Part shown: piece after piece, positions 1-9,260 of the stretch | How the letters are laid out: each line of letters opens with the position of its first letter | How positions within the stretch are numbered: the stretch's first letter is position 1 | Assembly (NCBI GenBank): GCA_002396005.1 | Contig: DGVW01000052.1 | Span: forward strand, 31,062-95,061 | Source of the DNA: Oribacterium sp. UBA4274 | GTDB lineage: Bacteria > Bacillota > Clostridia > Lachnospirales > Lachnospiraceae | Length of the DNA: 64,000 nucleotides | Direction of reading: 5' to 3' | The notes under the pieces: model-generated | What the model saw: the letters and a program-made list of their open reading frames with translations, nothing else | Told to the model about the DNA's origin: nothing | Databases searched by the model: none | Translations under genes and position numbers: made by a program

Positions 1-259
1 CGAAAGTCCAAAGGCACCTGTACCGGAAACAACCGCTTCCGGCAATGATGCCGCTGCATCGATTCCGGCCGAAACCACAGTACCGGAGACTGCCGCTCCA
101 GAAACATCAGCAGAAACTCAGAACTATTTTGAGAGTGTGATCATAAGTGATCCGTCAAATTCTGCAGCTATATTTGAAACAACTGCACCCTATACAGTAG
201 AAGCCGGTCAGGGCATAGATATAAATCAATGGAACCTGACAGGTCCTACCACAGGATAA
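1..259 (+). CDS. C-terminal end of a secreted or surface stalk protein (5' truncated)
   Basis: An open frame enters from the left edge (frame beginning at base 2) and stops at TAA 257-259, giving the last 85 residues. The segment is rich in Pro, Glu, Thr and Ala (repeated P-E-T-T/A units). It ends in a short less biased stretch, VEAGQGIDINQWNLTGPTTG. No domain can be identified in what is visible. The composition matches the stalk and tail of the protein encoded just downstream (474-2237), so the two may be tandem paralogues; this is inference. A strong terminator follows the stop codon. Confidence 0.75.
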   Translation, partial: ESPKAPVPETTASGNDAAASIPAETTVPETAAPETSAETQNYFESVIISDPSNSAAIFETTAPYTVEAGQGIDINQWNLTGPTTG

Positions 260-286
260 CCGAATTAAGAATACAAATAACACTTC

Positions 287-326
287 GCCGAAAGCACTCC
301 CGTTAAATGGATGCTTTCGGCTTTTT
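287..326 (+). terminator. Rho-independent terminator
   Basis: A perfect 10-bp stem (gccgaaagca at 287-296 pairing with tgctttcggc at 312-321) is followed by TTTTT at 322-326. It lies 28 bases after the stop of the upstream partial gene and separates it from the gene at 474. Confidence 0.9.
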
Positions 327-473
327 AATGTATACTGCCGACTTGTTGCCTCATCTTAACTAATGCAGACAAAATTCAAAGATTCTTAATTGATTTTTAT
401 ATACATTAAAAGTATCATTAAATGATGTATTTATTTTTACATTCAGTTAATCAATTATTCTAAGGAGATAATC

Positions 474-2237
474 ATGGATTTTAAAACATTCTTCGAACAG
501 AATAAAAAAGCCTGCGTTGGCGGACTTGCCGGCGTGACTGTTGTTCTGTTGGGAGTTGCCGCAATCACAGGACACAACTCCGGCACTACTGTTGAAACTA
601 CTGCAGATGCCTCAACGACAGCAGAGACATCGGCCTCTGTTGCAACTACCGCCGTGGATTTCTATTCAAAGTTATCTGCAGGTGAGCCTGTATCTCTTCT
701 TATCATCGGCGACGGATTTTCTTCCGGAAACAACCTTGATGATTATTCCAAAGCCTGGGCTGAGCTTATCTCAACCAAGCTCCATGAAGAGTTTTCTTCT
801 GAAGTCACTATAGACAATTACGCTCTTCCATCCAGCAATACAGCTTATTCCGGTTATGTAATCGCAAACGAGCTTCCTGACGGCAGCGAGTACGATGCTG
901 TGATCCTAAGCTTCGGTAATTACGATACACCGGATAACTTCGGTACATTCTATGAGGGCATGGTGAGAGCTCTTGTCAATAAGTGTCCAGGCATTTCGAT
1001 CATTTCACTGATTGAGCCGTCATCCGTAACAAATCCTGATGGATATTCTGATGACAACGCTTCTGCAATCCAGAGCATCACAGACAATTACAACGGCATC
1101 ACCGTTGATATCGCAAAGCTCATGCAGGACAATGGCTCAGATGTTTCGGCCACCGCAGCATCCGATATGATCAATCAGAATGAAGAAGGTAATGCTGCTA
1201 CTGCAGATATAATTCTGTCATCCATTAAAACGGCAGTTAATGACAACATCGGACACTCAGATTCCAATATCGATTCCATAAACGATATATCTGCTCTTGA
1301 TGATTATGCATACATTCCTGTTGCTGATTTTGCCAAAGTTGATGACACAACATTTGCCATCCCTGCAGATTACATCACAGACGTAGATGGAAATGTGATT
1401 TCCGGACTTCTCGGAATCGACTACAACTATCTTCCGGGCTCAAATGATGTATACGTTACTTCAGACGGTACACCTTTCGGACGTCATACCGTTGAGTTTG
1501 ACGGCACTGAATCAGAACAGCACATAGTTCTTATCAATGATAATTTTGAACCGACCGATCACGTTACCATATCATTTGCTTCTGCTGATGAGGCTAACTC
1601 CTTTGCAGGAATGATCGTCACAGGCAATGTTGAGCTCCCGGCTTCCTATGATACTTTTGAGCCAAAGGAAATCACCGAGCCGACTACTGAAACCTTACTC
1701 ACTCTGCTTGGCGAAGATACTGATGAAGATATTGTATCAGAAGGAGGTCCGGGCTCCGAAAGCGATGACACTTCCGCAGACGTCCCTGCCGACGGTGATA
1801 CAAAGTATGTAGACGGTGTTCTGTATGAGTACTATCAGGGTGACTGGTATGAAGTAATAAATGATGATACAGGAAATCCTGATATGGGTGTTAAGTCCCA
1901 GGTTGTTGCTACACGTTCTGCAAACGAGGTCATAACCAACAAAGAATCTGTCCATTCATCCGAAAATCAGGCAGCCGATGTCACTGAAGCAGCTGTTTCC
2001 ACAGAGGGCTCCATTGAAGCCGGAACTGAAGCTGCAAGCGAAACAGCTGTTGAATCAACTGCCGTATCAAAGGAAGCTGCAACAGAGGCTGAAACTACTG
2101 CTCCGGAGGCGACCGAGTCCGGCAGCGACTCCGGTTTCGTCAATCCGGGAGAGGCTCAGGCTGCAGCAGGAAATTACTCAATCAATGAAACAGATGCCAA
2201 CGGAAATGTTGTGGGCAGTGTCGTTGAAACATACTGA
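474..2237 (+). CDS. Membrane-anchored SGNH-hydrolase-like protein, probably catalytically inactive
   Basis: 587 residues. A short cytoplasmic N-terminus is followed by one membrane segment (about residues 15-32), a Thr/Ala-rich linker, an SGNH/GDSL-like domain (about 70-255), a second globular part (about 265-465, including YVDGVLYEYYQGDWYEV), and a Thr/Glu/Ala tail. The SGNH layout is visible: block I reads LLIIGDGFSSGNN (residues 75-87), block III resembles SFGNYD (about 146-151), and the end block reads DMINQNEEGN (231-240). Active SGNH enzymes have GDS in block I and DxxHPN in the last block. Here the Ser is Gly81 and the His position is Asn234, so ordinary esterase chemistry is unlikely. 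AAGGAG lies at 462-467, 6 bases before ATG. It may bind or present cell-wall polysaccharide; that role is a guess. Confidence 0.75.
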   Translation: MDFKTFFEQNKKACVGGLAGVTVVLLGVAAITGHNSGTTVETTADASTTAETSASVATTAVDFYSKLSAGEPVSLLIIGDGFSSGNNLDDYSKAWAELISTKLHEEFSSEVTIDNYALPSSNTAYSGYVIANELPDGSEYDAVILSFGNYDTPDNFGTFYEGMVRALVNKCPGISIISLIEPSSVTNPDGYSDDNASAIQSITDNYNGITVDIAKLMQDNGSDVSATAASDMINQNEEGNAATADIILSSIKTAVNDNIGHSDSNIDSINDISALDDYAYIPVADFAKVDDTTFAIPADYITDVDGNVISGLLGIDYNYLPGSNDVYVTSDGTPFGRHTVEFDGTESEQHIVLINDNFEPTDHVTISFASADEANSFAGMIVTGNVELPASYDTFEPKEITEPTTETLLTLLGEDTDEDIVSEGGPGSESDDTSADVPADGDTKYVDGVLYEYYQGDWYEVINDDTGNPDMGVKSQVVATRSANEVITNKESVHSSENQAADVTEAAVSTEGSIEAGTEAASETAVESTAVSKEAATEAETTAPEATESGSDSGFVNPGEAQAAAGNYSINETDANGNVVGSVVETY

Positions 2238-2282
2238 TAATTAGTTTCCGCTAATCCAAGACAAACAACAATACAGCATAAT

Positions 2283-2316
2283 AAAAACGCAGGTGGTTTT
2301 ATCCATCTGCGTTTTT
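2283..2316. terminator. Bidirectional terminator between convergent genes
   Basis: aaaaacgcaggtgg at 2283-2296 pairs with ccatctgcgttttt at 2303-2316, with one G-U pair. The stem has A/T runs on both sides, so it can end transcription of the plus-strand SGNH-like gene and of the minus-strand transporter gene ending at 2335. Confidence 0.85.
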
Positions 2317-2334
2317 ATATAATTTGCTTTATTA

Positions 2335-4005
2335 TCAAACTGCCTTCTTATCGAAGTCTTTATTTTTAGCTTCACAAAGTGAAAATGCTATATTAACAGC
2401 ATGATCTCCGACTCTCTCGATGCCGGAAACGATATCCGAGAAGAACACGCCTGCACGGACTGAACATTCGCCGTCACTTACACGCTGCACATGGTTGTCC
2501 TGAAGCTTTATCTCCATATCATCAGTCTGATTCTCAAGATCACGTATCTCGTTAATGTTTGTCATATCTCCTGTTATGAACATATCAAGAGACTCTTTCA
2601 TGAGCTTGTTTACAACCTCCATCATGCCCCGAAGATCTGCTTTGGCAGCTTCTGAAAGGTGAACATCCTTCTCCTTAAAGTACTTCACCACATCAGCGAT
2701 ATCTTCTGCATGATCACCGATTCTTTCCATATCAGAACATACATGGAAGTATCCGGCGAGGAGATCCGCATCTCTGAGAGGGATCGCGTTCTGGTTGATT
2801 TTTGTCATATATGTGGTTATCTGCTCGCAGAGCCAGTCAATGTACTTCTCGGTTTCATATACCTTCTCTATACCGTCCCTATCTTCTTCCATAAGGCATT
2901 TAAAAGCACGGTTCAGATTGATGAAAGCCGCATTTCCCATGCGCTCCATCTCCTGCTGTGCCATGTATAAGGCAACCGCCGGATTAGGAAGCTTGCTCAG
3001 ATTGATATATCTCAGGCGGAACTCTCCATCATCACCTGTACTCTGAGCATCAGTATCCTTGACAAGTACATATGTCAGATTGATGATCTGATCCATAAAC
3101 GGATAGAACACGATAACCTGAAATACCTTAAATATAAAGTGTGCAAATGCTATATTTCGTCCAAGAGAACCCGGGTCATCTCCTGATCCTGAAACGGTTC
3201 TTATGATGCCCTCTATAGGTCCCGCAAAAAGCATGAGCAATACAAACATGAGAACAGTTCCAAATACATTGAACAAAAGATGTATAAGTGCTGCACGTTT
3301 TGCATTGTTACCGCCCTGTAAAGCTGTAAGAACCGCACTTGAACATGCACCGATATTACAGCCAAGGATGATAAACATACATATCCTGAGATCCACAAGG
3401 CCCATGGAGCCCATAACTACGAGTATAGATACAGTAACCGAGGATGACTGTACGATAGATGTGATCACAAAGCCCATGAGCACACCAAGTACAGGATTGG
3501 TAAAACTTGAAAGGAATGTTATGACCGCCGGAATCTCTCTGAGTTCCGCCATGGAACCGGACATGGTAGAGATACCGACAAAGAGAAGACCAAATCCCAT
3601 TACGATCTCGCCTGATTTCTTGACAGTCGGATTTGGTATGAAGTTCATCATGATAGCACCGAAAAATACAAAAACAGGAGCTATCGCTGATAGTCTGAAT
3701 GCAACGAGTAACGCCGTTACTGTTGTACCGATATTGGCACCAAGGATGATGCCGCAGGCATTGGACAAGGCCATAAGCCCCGAGTTAACAAAAGTTACCA
3801 CCATTACAGTCGCCGTACTGGAGGACTGTATAACAGCAGTAAAGAACAGACCGACCAGAACACCCGTAAGTCTCGTTCTGGTAAATGTCTCCAGTATCTT
3901 TCTGAGCTTGTTACCGGCTACCTTTTCGATACCGTGGCTCATCATATACATACCGGCAATGAAGAGGCCTAATCCTCCCAACAGAGTTACAAAAATCGTA
4001 ATCAT
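2335..4005 (-). CDS. Na/Pi cotransporter family protein with PhoU-like C-terminus
   Basis: 556 residues. The N-terminal half is a NptA/PNaS membrane domain made of two inverted repeats, each carrying the family QSSS motif (QSSSTAT at residues 60-66 and QSSSVTV near 187) that contributes to sodium and phosphate binding. The conserved GANIGTT and GCNIGA loops are also present. After about residue 330 comes a soluble helical PhoU-like domain (for example CSDMERIGDHAEDIADVV and GIERVGDHAVNIAFSL). The length and order match family members that import phosphate coupled to Na+. It is monocistronic between a terminator at its 3' end and a roughly 190-base AT-rich leader. Phosphate-dependent control is plausible, but no Pho box was recognised. 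Confidence 0.93.
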   Translation of the reverse strand: MITIFVTLLGGLGLFIAGMYMMSHGIEKVAGNKLRKILETFTRTRLTGVLVGLFFTAVIQSSSTATVMVVTFVNSGLMALSNACGIILGANIGTTVTALLVAFRLSAIAPVFVFFGAIMMNFIPNPTVKKSGEIVMGFGLLFVGISTMSGSMAELREIPAVITFLSSFTNPVLGVLMGFVITSIVQSSSVTVSILVVMGSMGLVDLRICMFIILGCNIGACSSAVLTALQGGNNAKRAALIHLLFNVFGTVLMFVLLMLFAGPIEGIIRTVSGSGDDPGSLGRNIAFAHFIFKVFQVIVFYPFMDQIINLTYVLVKDTDAQSTGDDGEFRLRYINLSKLPNPAVALYMAQQEMERMGNAAFINLNRAFKCLMEEDRDGIEKVYETEKYIDWLCEQITTYMTKINQNAIPLRDADLLAGYFHVCSDMERIGDHAEDIADVVKYFKEKDVHLSEAAKADLRGMMEVVNKLMKESLDMFITGDMTNINEIRDLENQTDDMEIKLQDNHVQRVSDGECSVRAGVFFSDIVSGIERVGDHAVNIAFSLCEAKNKDFDKKAV

Positions 4006-4198
4006 GTGTCTCTCCCTAATTTTCGTTTTGTATAATCATCTATAAAAGTCATACAGATTTAAGTATATATCACTACGTTTTTTTTAAATAGTGGGATTTT
4101 AAAGAATGCTGTACAAAATTTATACTTTTTTGAAACTACATATGGTAATTTCCTACAAAACAATGTAATTTGAGACTCTATATCCACACATCATCCTG

Positions 4199-4717
4199 TC
4201 ATACTATCCTCTCAGAGGTCGTCTGTTTTTCTTTATATCCCACCAGCGTCATCATAGCTATGATCAGAAGTACAGCCCCTACTATGAGGTAGCATTTGCT
4301 GTATACACTGGTGGTGCCATAGATATCCAGCACCCCTCTGAATATTGAACCGACAGTTAGTGTAGCTACTCCCGTGTTCCATAGATTGATAGTCACATGT
4401 GGCGGAAAATCCTGTTTTTCCATAGCCTTACTGCTGGTCGCTATGATCATCCATGGAAGTCCCCCCAGAACCAGTGGGCAGAGAAAAGCATATATCATAT
4501 AATATGAATAAACTCCAAAGCTAAAGTACTCATATATGGCTCCAAAGGCGGCTGCACATATGGCAGCAGTCACATATCCCCACAGATTACTCATTGCCAC
4601 CCTTCGGTTTTTTAATTTTACAGATGCATTACCACACTGAGTTGGCTCGCTGTTATATGACAAAGTGTATTCTCCCTTATCTATTTCATTTTTTCGATCA
4701 ATAACATTACAAATCAT
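4199..4717 (-). CDS. Small four-helix membrane protein of unknown function
   Basis: 172 residues. The first 45 are polar; they are followed by about four hydrophobic segments (near 44-64, 70-95, 112-128 and 138-160) and a short charged C-terminus. No family was recognised. The start at 4717 is supported by a TAGGAGAAAG Shine-Dalgarno region just upstream; an internal Met at residue 42 would remove the polar extension. It follows the phosphodiester glycosidase-like gene by 63 bases on the same strand, so it may be the last gene of that operon. Function unknown. Confidence 0.7.
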   Translation of the reverse strand: MICNVIDRKNEIDKGEYTLSYNSEPTQCGNASVKLKNRRVAMSNLWGYVTAAICAAAFGAIYEYFSFGVYSYYMIYAFLCPLVLGGLPWMIIATSSKAMEKQDFPPHVTINLWNTGVATLTVGSIFRGVLDIYGTTSVYSKCYLIVGAVLLIIAMMTLVGYKEKQTTSERIV

Positions 4718-4780
4718 TTTTCTTTCTCCTATCTATATGCCTAAGATGCACAATATACGAAACGGGCATCAGCTAAGTCA

Positions 4781-6070
4781 TCACTTTCCGATATAAATGA
4801 TGTCGCTGACTGACCTTTCCTTGATGCTGTTTCCTCCTGTAGTCGGATTGTTGACCACCTGACCGTTGAAGTACATGGTACTGGAACCGCCGCCGTCCAG
4901 ATTGTAGGCTGTGGTGCAGCCAAGGCTCTGCATGAACTCTGCGAGCTGGTACAACGTAAGCCCCTCAGATTCATCTGTTCTTCCATCCGTCACTACCCAT
5001 ACATAGTGACCATCCTCAAGGATTCCTATAGCTGTTCTCGGATTGGAGGCCATTGCCTTTCCTACCTCTTCGTCCTCAGTGACCGCGATCTCACCCTCCT
5101 CTACAAGTCCCGGCCCAAAGCTTAAAACATCCACTGCTCCGGCATTTAGCACTTCTTCTGCACTGAGATCGTTTTCCGAGAATATCTCAAAGGTTCCGTC
5201 AGCGAGTATGGCCAGGTCTTCGTTTCCTGAGGATTCAGATCTGTACAGTACACCGTTTCTTATAACATAGCCGGAATTCTGGGCACCGTAGAAATCGCCG
5301 TTTATAGCCAGAATCGCGTCATTGGCTGCTGCAGTCTCTGATGTTGCAGCTTTGACATTCTTACCGTAGGTATCTTCTGCAAATGCTGTCTTTATCAGGT
5401 CAGATGCGGAAAAAGCTGTTTCGTCTTCTTCCGTTGCGTCACCTGTAAGCTGCACATCCGCTACATATATCGAAGTATCAGCGGCTCTGTATTCACTTAG
5501 AGTTATTGTCTTTACGCTGTCTTCATAACTTCCGATAATAGTATCGGAGCTGACTGTTTCAATAGTTGTAGTTTCCGGTTCTGAAGCTGTATTCGTTTCT
5601 GAGTCATTCCCCTCAACAGCTTTTGACGTTTCACTTTGACTTCCGGATGCTTTACCTCTCTCTCTGGATGCAGAGCTCTGCCCCGGTTTACCGCGGCCAC
5701 CATGACCGGAAGAACCGTCTCCCGATTTTCCTGATGGGTTTCCGGCGGTTTTTTGAGATGAGCTGTCTTGATTTTCCGTCACCGATATATCATCTGTAGT
5801 TCCATCATCTTCTGAACCGTTTGTCATTTCATCTGATATTTTACTGTCGGACGAAGATTCATCACTTCCTTTTGCGGTTTCAAAGACACTTCTATCTATC
5901 GTTATCGTACCGCTTTCGGCATTTGCCGCTGCCTCAGCCTTTGTCACGACGCCACTGTAGGAACGGGGAATGACAAATGCGTCCAAAAGTGCATACGCTG
6001 TAAAAGCTGTCAAACCAAGTGTATATGCAATACTGAATTTCTTTCCTTTGAATATATCGTTTTTCATCAT
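4781..6070 (-). CDS. Phosphodiester glycosidase (NAGPA-domain) family exoprotein
   Basis: 429 residues. An N-terminal membrane or signal segment (about 10-30) is followed by a long Ser/Asp/Glu/Gly-rich low-complexity stalk (about 55-180). The C-terminal NAGPA/DUF2233 domain (about 185-429) shows the family signatures AINGDFYG, NPRTAIG, DGRTDESEGLTLYQLAEFM and YNLDGGGSSTMYFNG. Members of the family cleave or rearrange sugar-phosphodiester links, as in mammalian uncovering enzyme and bacterial envelope homologues. The start codon is one base past the stop of the GT2-GtrA gene, with AAGGGATAAG as ribosome site, so the two are translationally coupled. The pairing suggests modification of a surface glycopolymer; the substrate is not known. 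Confidence 0.88.
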   Translation of the reverse strand: MMKNDIFKGKKFSIAYTLGLTAFTAYALLDAFVIPRSYSGVVTKAEAAANAESGTITIDRSVFETAKGSDESSSDSKISDEMTNGSEDDGTTDDISVTENQDSSSQKTAGNPSGKSGDGSSGHGGRGKPGQSSASRERGKASGSQSETSKAVEGNDSETNTASEPETTTIETVSSDTIIGSYEDSVKTITLSEYRAADTSIYVADVQLTGDATEEDETAFSASDLIKTAFAEDTYGKNVKAATSETAAANDAILAINGDFYGAQNSGYVIRNGVLYRSESSGNEDLAILADGTFEIFSENDLSAEEVLNAGAVDVLSFGPGLVEEGEIAVTEDEEVGKAMASNPRTAIGILEDGHYVWVVTDGRTDESEGLTLYQLAEFMQSLGCTTAYNLDGGGSSTMYFNGQVVNNPTTGGNSIKERSVSDIIYIGK

Positions 6071-6071
6071 C

Positions 6072-7262
6072 TTATCCCTTATGCAATGCTGTAAAATTTA
6101 ATTGTTCCGGCATCGAATCCACGGTGTATACATTTCCGGAGCTTTTCTTTTCTCTGAAAACAAAGTATTTTTGTAACAGAAAGTTGACTATAAACATGAC
6201 ACATTCTGTCATAACCTTTGCTCTCATTGTTGGAATTCCGGCTTTTTCCGAAAGCACATACAATACTGTTGTATTGAGAAGCAATATCAGAACCGCAAGA
6301 CATGCGTATTTTGCCCCGGAGCCTTCAATTCCCGCTTTCCTTGTTTTTTCTTTTCTGCAGTATTCGTCATCGTTTCCTGCAAAAACAAAATTTCTGTTAA
6401 TGCTGTAGTTCGCTGTGGCGCTGATGAAACGGGCAAAGACATTGGCAAAAAGGGTAACTCCGGAGGATGGACCGAACAGTCCGACGATGCATCCGAAAAC
6501 GCCGTAATCTATCAGGAAACTTGCAAAACTTGAAGCACTGAACTTAAAGAGTTCACGATATATCCTGAAGGAATCTTTGATGGCATTGAAATGGCTGCCT
6601 GAGTTGTTGTCGATATAGATGGTTTCGATAGGAAGCTCTGTGATCTTGATATGCTCTTTGGCAAAATCCATAAGCATGTTCATCTCATACTCATACCTAT
6701 CACCGGATATCTCCAGCATTCTTCCCATGAGTTCATCTGAAAAGGCTCTCAACCCCGTCTGTGTATCATATACTCTGACGCCTGACATCATGCTGAAAAG
6801 ATTTCTGGTGATACCGTTTCCTATACGGCTGCGAAGCGGTGAACCCGCTCCCTGTTTACGACTTCCGAGTACCAGTGTATCTCTGTGCACTGCAGCATAA
6901 TCCGTAAGTCTTACTGCATCAGATACCTTATGCTGTCCGTCTGAATCGATAACCACCACCGTGTAATTGTCTTCATAAGTTTTTGTTATGTAGCTGAATG
7001 CCGTTTTCATAGCATAGCCTTTTCCCTTGTTCTCCGGATACCTTATTACGTGAGCGAAGAACTTGGTGTCTTCAAATATCTTACGGAAAATCTCCGGCGA
7101 TACCGAACCTGCTTTAACCGCTTTTCCGTTTTCCGATCCGTCATCCACTACCACAACCTGAAATCCGGCAGCCGCAGCTTCTGAAGCAACATCAATAAGT
7201 TTTTCATCCGGTTCATATGCGGGTATAACCGCTATCCTGTTTTTGGTTTTATCTCTATACAT
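6072..7262 (-). CDS. Bifunctional GT2 glycosyltransferase-GtrA protein
   Basis: 396 residues. Residues 1 to about 240 form a family 2 glycosyltransferase of the DPM1/polyprenyl-phosphate type (IAVIPAYEPDEKL, VVVVDDGS, DxD-like VVVIDSDGQH). From about 245 to 385 there is a four-helix GtrA domain (SFASFLIDYGVFG, then FARFISATANYSINRNFVF). GtrA domains are thought to help move undecaprenyl-linked sugars across the membrane, and GT2 partners make those lipid-linked sugars. It heads the unit with the phosphodiester glycosidase-like protein. AGGAGAATAAATC precedes ATG. It probably supplies a sugar to an extracellular polymer; the sugar is not predictable. Confidence 0.9.
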   Translation of the reverse strand: MYRDKTKNRIAVIPAYEPDEKLIDVASEAAAAGFQVVVVDDGSENGKAVKAGSVSPEIFRKIFEDTKFFAHVIRYPENKGKGYAMKTAFSYITKTYEDNYTVVVIDSDGQHKVSDAVRLTDYAAVHRDTLVLGSRKQGAGSPLRSRIGNGITRNLFSMMSGVRVYDTQTGLRAFSDELMGRMLEISGDRYEYEMNMLMDFAKEHIKITELPIETIYIDNNSGSHFNAIKDSFRIYRELFKFSASSFASFLIDYGVFGCIVGLFGPSSGVTLFANVFARFISATANYSINRNFVFAGNDDEYCRKEKTRKAGIEGSGAKYACLAVLILLLNTTVLYVLSEKAGIPTMRAKVMTECVMFIVNFLLQKYFVFREKKSSGNVYTVDSMPEQLNFTALHKG

Positions 7263-7365
7263 GATTTATTCTCCTGTAAAAATCCAATATTTAACTTCCT
7301 GTATGGCTGTATATTATGCTTTAAAGCTTAAATGATGCTGAAGAAAAAAATTTTTACATGAGAAC

Positions 7366-7392
7366 AAAAAACAGCAGGCACAAGGCCTGCTG
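7366..7392 (-). terminator. Rho-independent terminator of the DUF4353-type lipoprotein gene
   Basis: On the minus strand, cagcaggc / gcctgctg (7385-7392 with 7372-7379) forms a perfect 8-bp stem with a 5-base loop, followed by six U. It lies 11 bases after the stop at 7403. Confidence 0.88.
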
Positions 7393-7402
7393 CCAACACA
7401 TA

Positions 7403-9214
7403 TTAAGATGCTGCCTGAGTCTCCGTCTGTGGGTCCATAGGCATGCCATTCTGACCCATGTCCTGAGGGCGTCCCCCCTGACCTCTGCCGCCCATTTCCG
7501 GACCGCCATGAACACCCCGGCCTGCTGCATCATACATTCCTGATTCTCCCTGAGTACCGCTCATACCGGACGTATCCTCAGACTGAGACATATCCGGTGC
7601 ACTCTGTTCACCATTCATCTCAGGTGCCCCCTGAGCGTCACCCCTTCCGGGACCACCCTGACCGCCTCTCATTCCGAAGCCGCCCTGGCCTCTGCCGCCC
7701 ATCATCATATCACCGCTCGCTTCACCTATAGTGTTGGTGATACCATCGATAGTGACAGTTTCCTCCTGATCGCCGGTCTTTACGGTGTAAGCTTCTCCTT
7801 CCTTAAGTTCTGCACTTGAGTAGAGGAATACCGTAAAATTCTGTGTTGAATCATCATTCTCATAGATAACATTACCCTCACTGTCACTAACCGTTATGGC
7901 GGTTCCCGCCTCCTGCTGCTCAGAATAGTAAACTACAATCTGCGGCTGTGTAGAATCCTCACTAAAGCTCTGGAACATACCGGATGCTCCTGTTAATGCA
8001 ACTGTACCACCCTTGATGGAAGCGTTGCCGGTATAGTCAAGAGAGCCGTTGCCGCCCATCTCAGGTCCGTCAATATACACTTCACCGCCATTTACAATGA
8101 GATCTCCGTTGGAATCGAGGCCGTCTCCTGTCGCAATGACCAGAAGCTTACCGCCGTTGATAGTGATAGCCGCGCCATCCGTTGCCTCAAATGCTCCTCC
8201 TGAAGAATCCGCGCCACCAGCAGCATTGATTCCATCATCTGAAGACTTCAGGCTGATATCGCCACCGTTTATAGTGATAGCCAGAGCCTCCAGTCCTTCA
8301 TAGGACTCGGTTATGTTGATAACACCGCCGTTGATAGTAAGATTGTTTTCCGCATGGATACCATCATCCGATGCTGTTATGGCAAATGTTCCGTCACTGA
8401 CAGTCACATCTCCCTTGGAATGCAGCGCATCCTCACCTGACTTTATCTCATAGCTTCCGGCCTGGATTTCAAGACTGTCTTTACCATTGATACCATGCTC
8501 GGCTGCTGTAATGTCAAGAGTTACATCCTCTGATATGAGAACAGTGTCTTTTCCATGGATACCGTCACAATATCCTCCTTCCACTGTGAGTGTTCCTGTG
8601 CCGAGTATGATGAGATCTGATTTACTGTAAATTGCGGCGTCAGGGATCTCTGTGTCTGTTGACGAGGTTTCTGTTGTGTCTGCAGTGCCGCCTGTCTCCT
8701 CCTGAACGATGGCCGCGCGCTTATCGAGAACTGCATTATCCGTGCCCTCCATAAGCTCAATGGTAAAATCTCCGGAGGTCACAACGCTTATCGGCGCTGT
8801 CTCGCTGTTTGATATGTTGAAGCCGTCAAATATGAGTCTTACATCGTCCTTATCTCCGGCCTCTACAAGAATCTGTCCCTCCGAAAGCGTACCTGACAGT
8901 CTGTAGGTTCCTTGCTTTGTTATGGTTATGGTAGTGCCTTCCACCTTCACACTATCGGAATTGGTGCCGGAAACCTCCACCTCAGTTCCGTCTGCTTTGA
9001 TGGATATTTCACCCTTTGATGATTCTGATTTTGAGGTATCCTCGGCCTCTGCCTCAACAGTTTGTGCCTCTGTTGTTTCCTCACTTACAGTAGATGTACC
9101 GATTTTGGCACCTGCCCCCATGCACGCCGTACCCATTACCGAAACTGCGCAGGCAGCCGCTATTCCCGCTGCGATCCTTGTTGATAAACTGTTCATATAT
9201 TTTTTATTAATCAT
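7403..9214 (-). CDS. DUF4353-type carbohydrate-binding-domain lipoprotein
   Basis: 603 residues. The N-terminal signal ends in a lipobox-like MGTAC with Cys31. An acidic Thr/Ser linker follows. Residues about 70-440 form repeated short beta strands with Gly/Asp turns (DGIHGKDTV, GINGKDSLEI, DALHSKGDV, DDGIHAENNL, DDGINAAGG, GDGLDSNGDL), typical of the right-handed beta-helix DUF4353 'carbohydrate-binding domain-containing' family. The last roughly 100 residues are a Gly/Met/Gln-rich tail (GGRGQGGFGMRGGQGGPG). It is secreted and probably lipid-anchored. It directly follows DUF4956 and VTC-like genes, a combination I recall from Clostridia. The exact ligand is unknown. Confidence 0.87.
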   Translation of the reverse strand: MINKKYMNSLSTRIAAGIAAACAVSVMGTACMGAGAKIGTSTVSEETTEAQTVEAEAEDTSKSESSKGEISIKADGTEVEVSGTNSDSVKVEGTTITITKQGTYRLSGTLSEGQILVEAGDKDDVRLIFDGFNISNSETAPISVVTSGDFTIELMEGTDNAVLDKRAAIVQEETGGTADTTETSSTDTEIPDAAIYSKSDLIILGTGTLTVEGGYCDGIHGKDTVLISEDVTLDITAAEHGINGKDSLEIQAGSYEIKSGEDALHSKGDVTVSDGTFAITASDDGIHAENNLTINGGVINITESYEGLEALAITINGGDISLKSSDDGINAAGGADSSGGAFEATDGAAITINGGKLLVIATGDGLDSNGDLIVNGGEVYIDGPEMGGNGSLDYTGNASIKGGTVALTGASGMFQSFSEDSTQPQIVVYYSEQQEAGTAITVSDSEGNVIYENDDSTQNFTVFLYSSAELKEGEAYTVKTGDQEETVTIDGITNTIGEASGDMMMGGRGQGGFGMRGGQGGPGRGDAQGAPEMNGEQSAPDMSQSEDTSGMSGTQGESGMYDAAGRGVHGGPEMGGRGQGGRPQDMGQNGMPMDPQTETQAAS

Positions 9215-9260
9215 GGTAGTTCCTCATTTCTTTGATTAAATCTGCTATGTAAACTCATCC

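Noticed and set aside
3203..4045. 280-aa plus-strand open frame opposite the Na/Pi cotransporter
   Set aside because: It lies fully antisense to a gene with clear QSSS motifs, has no ribosome site and no family features; it is a shadow frame.
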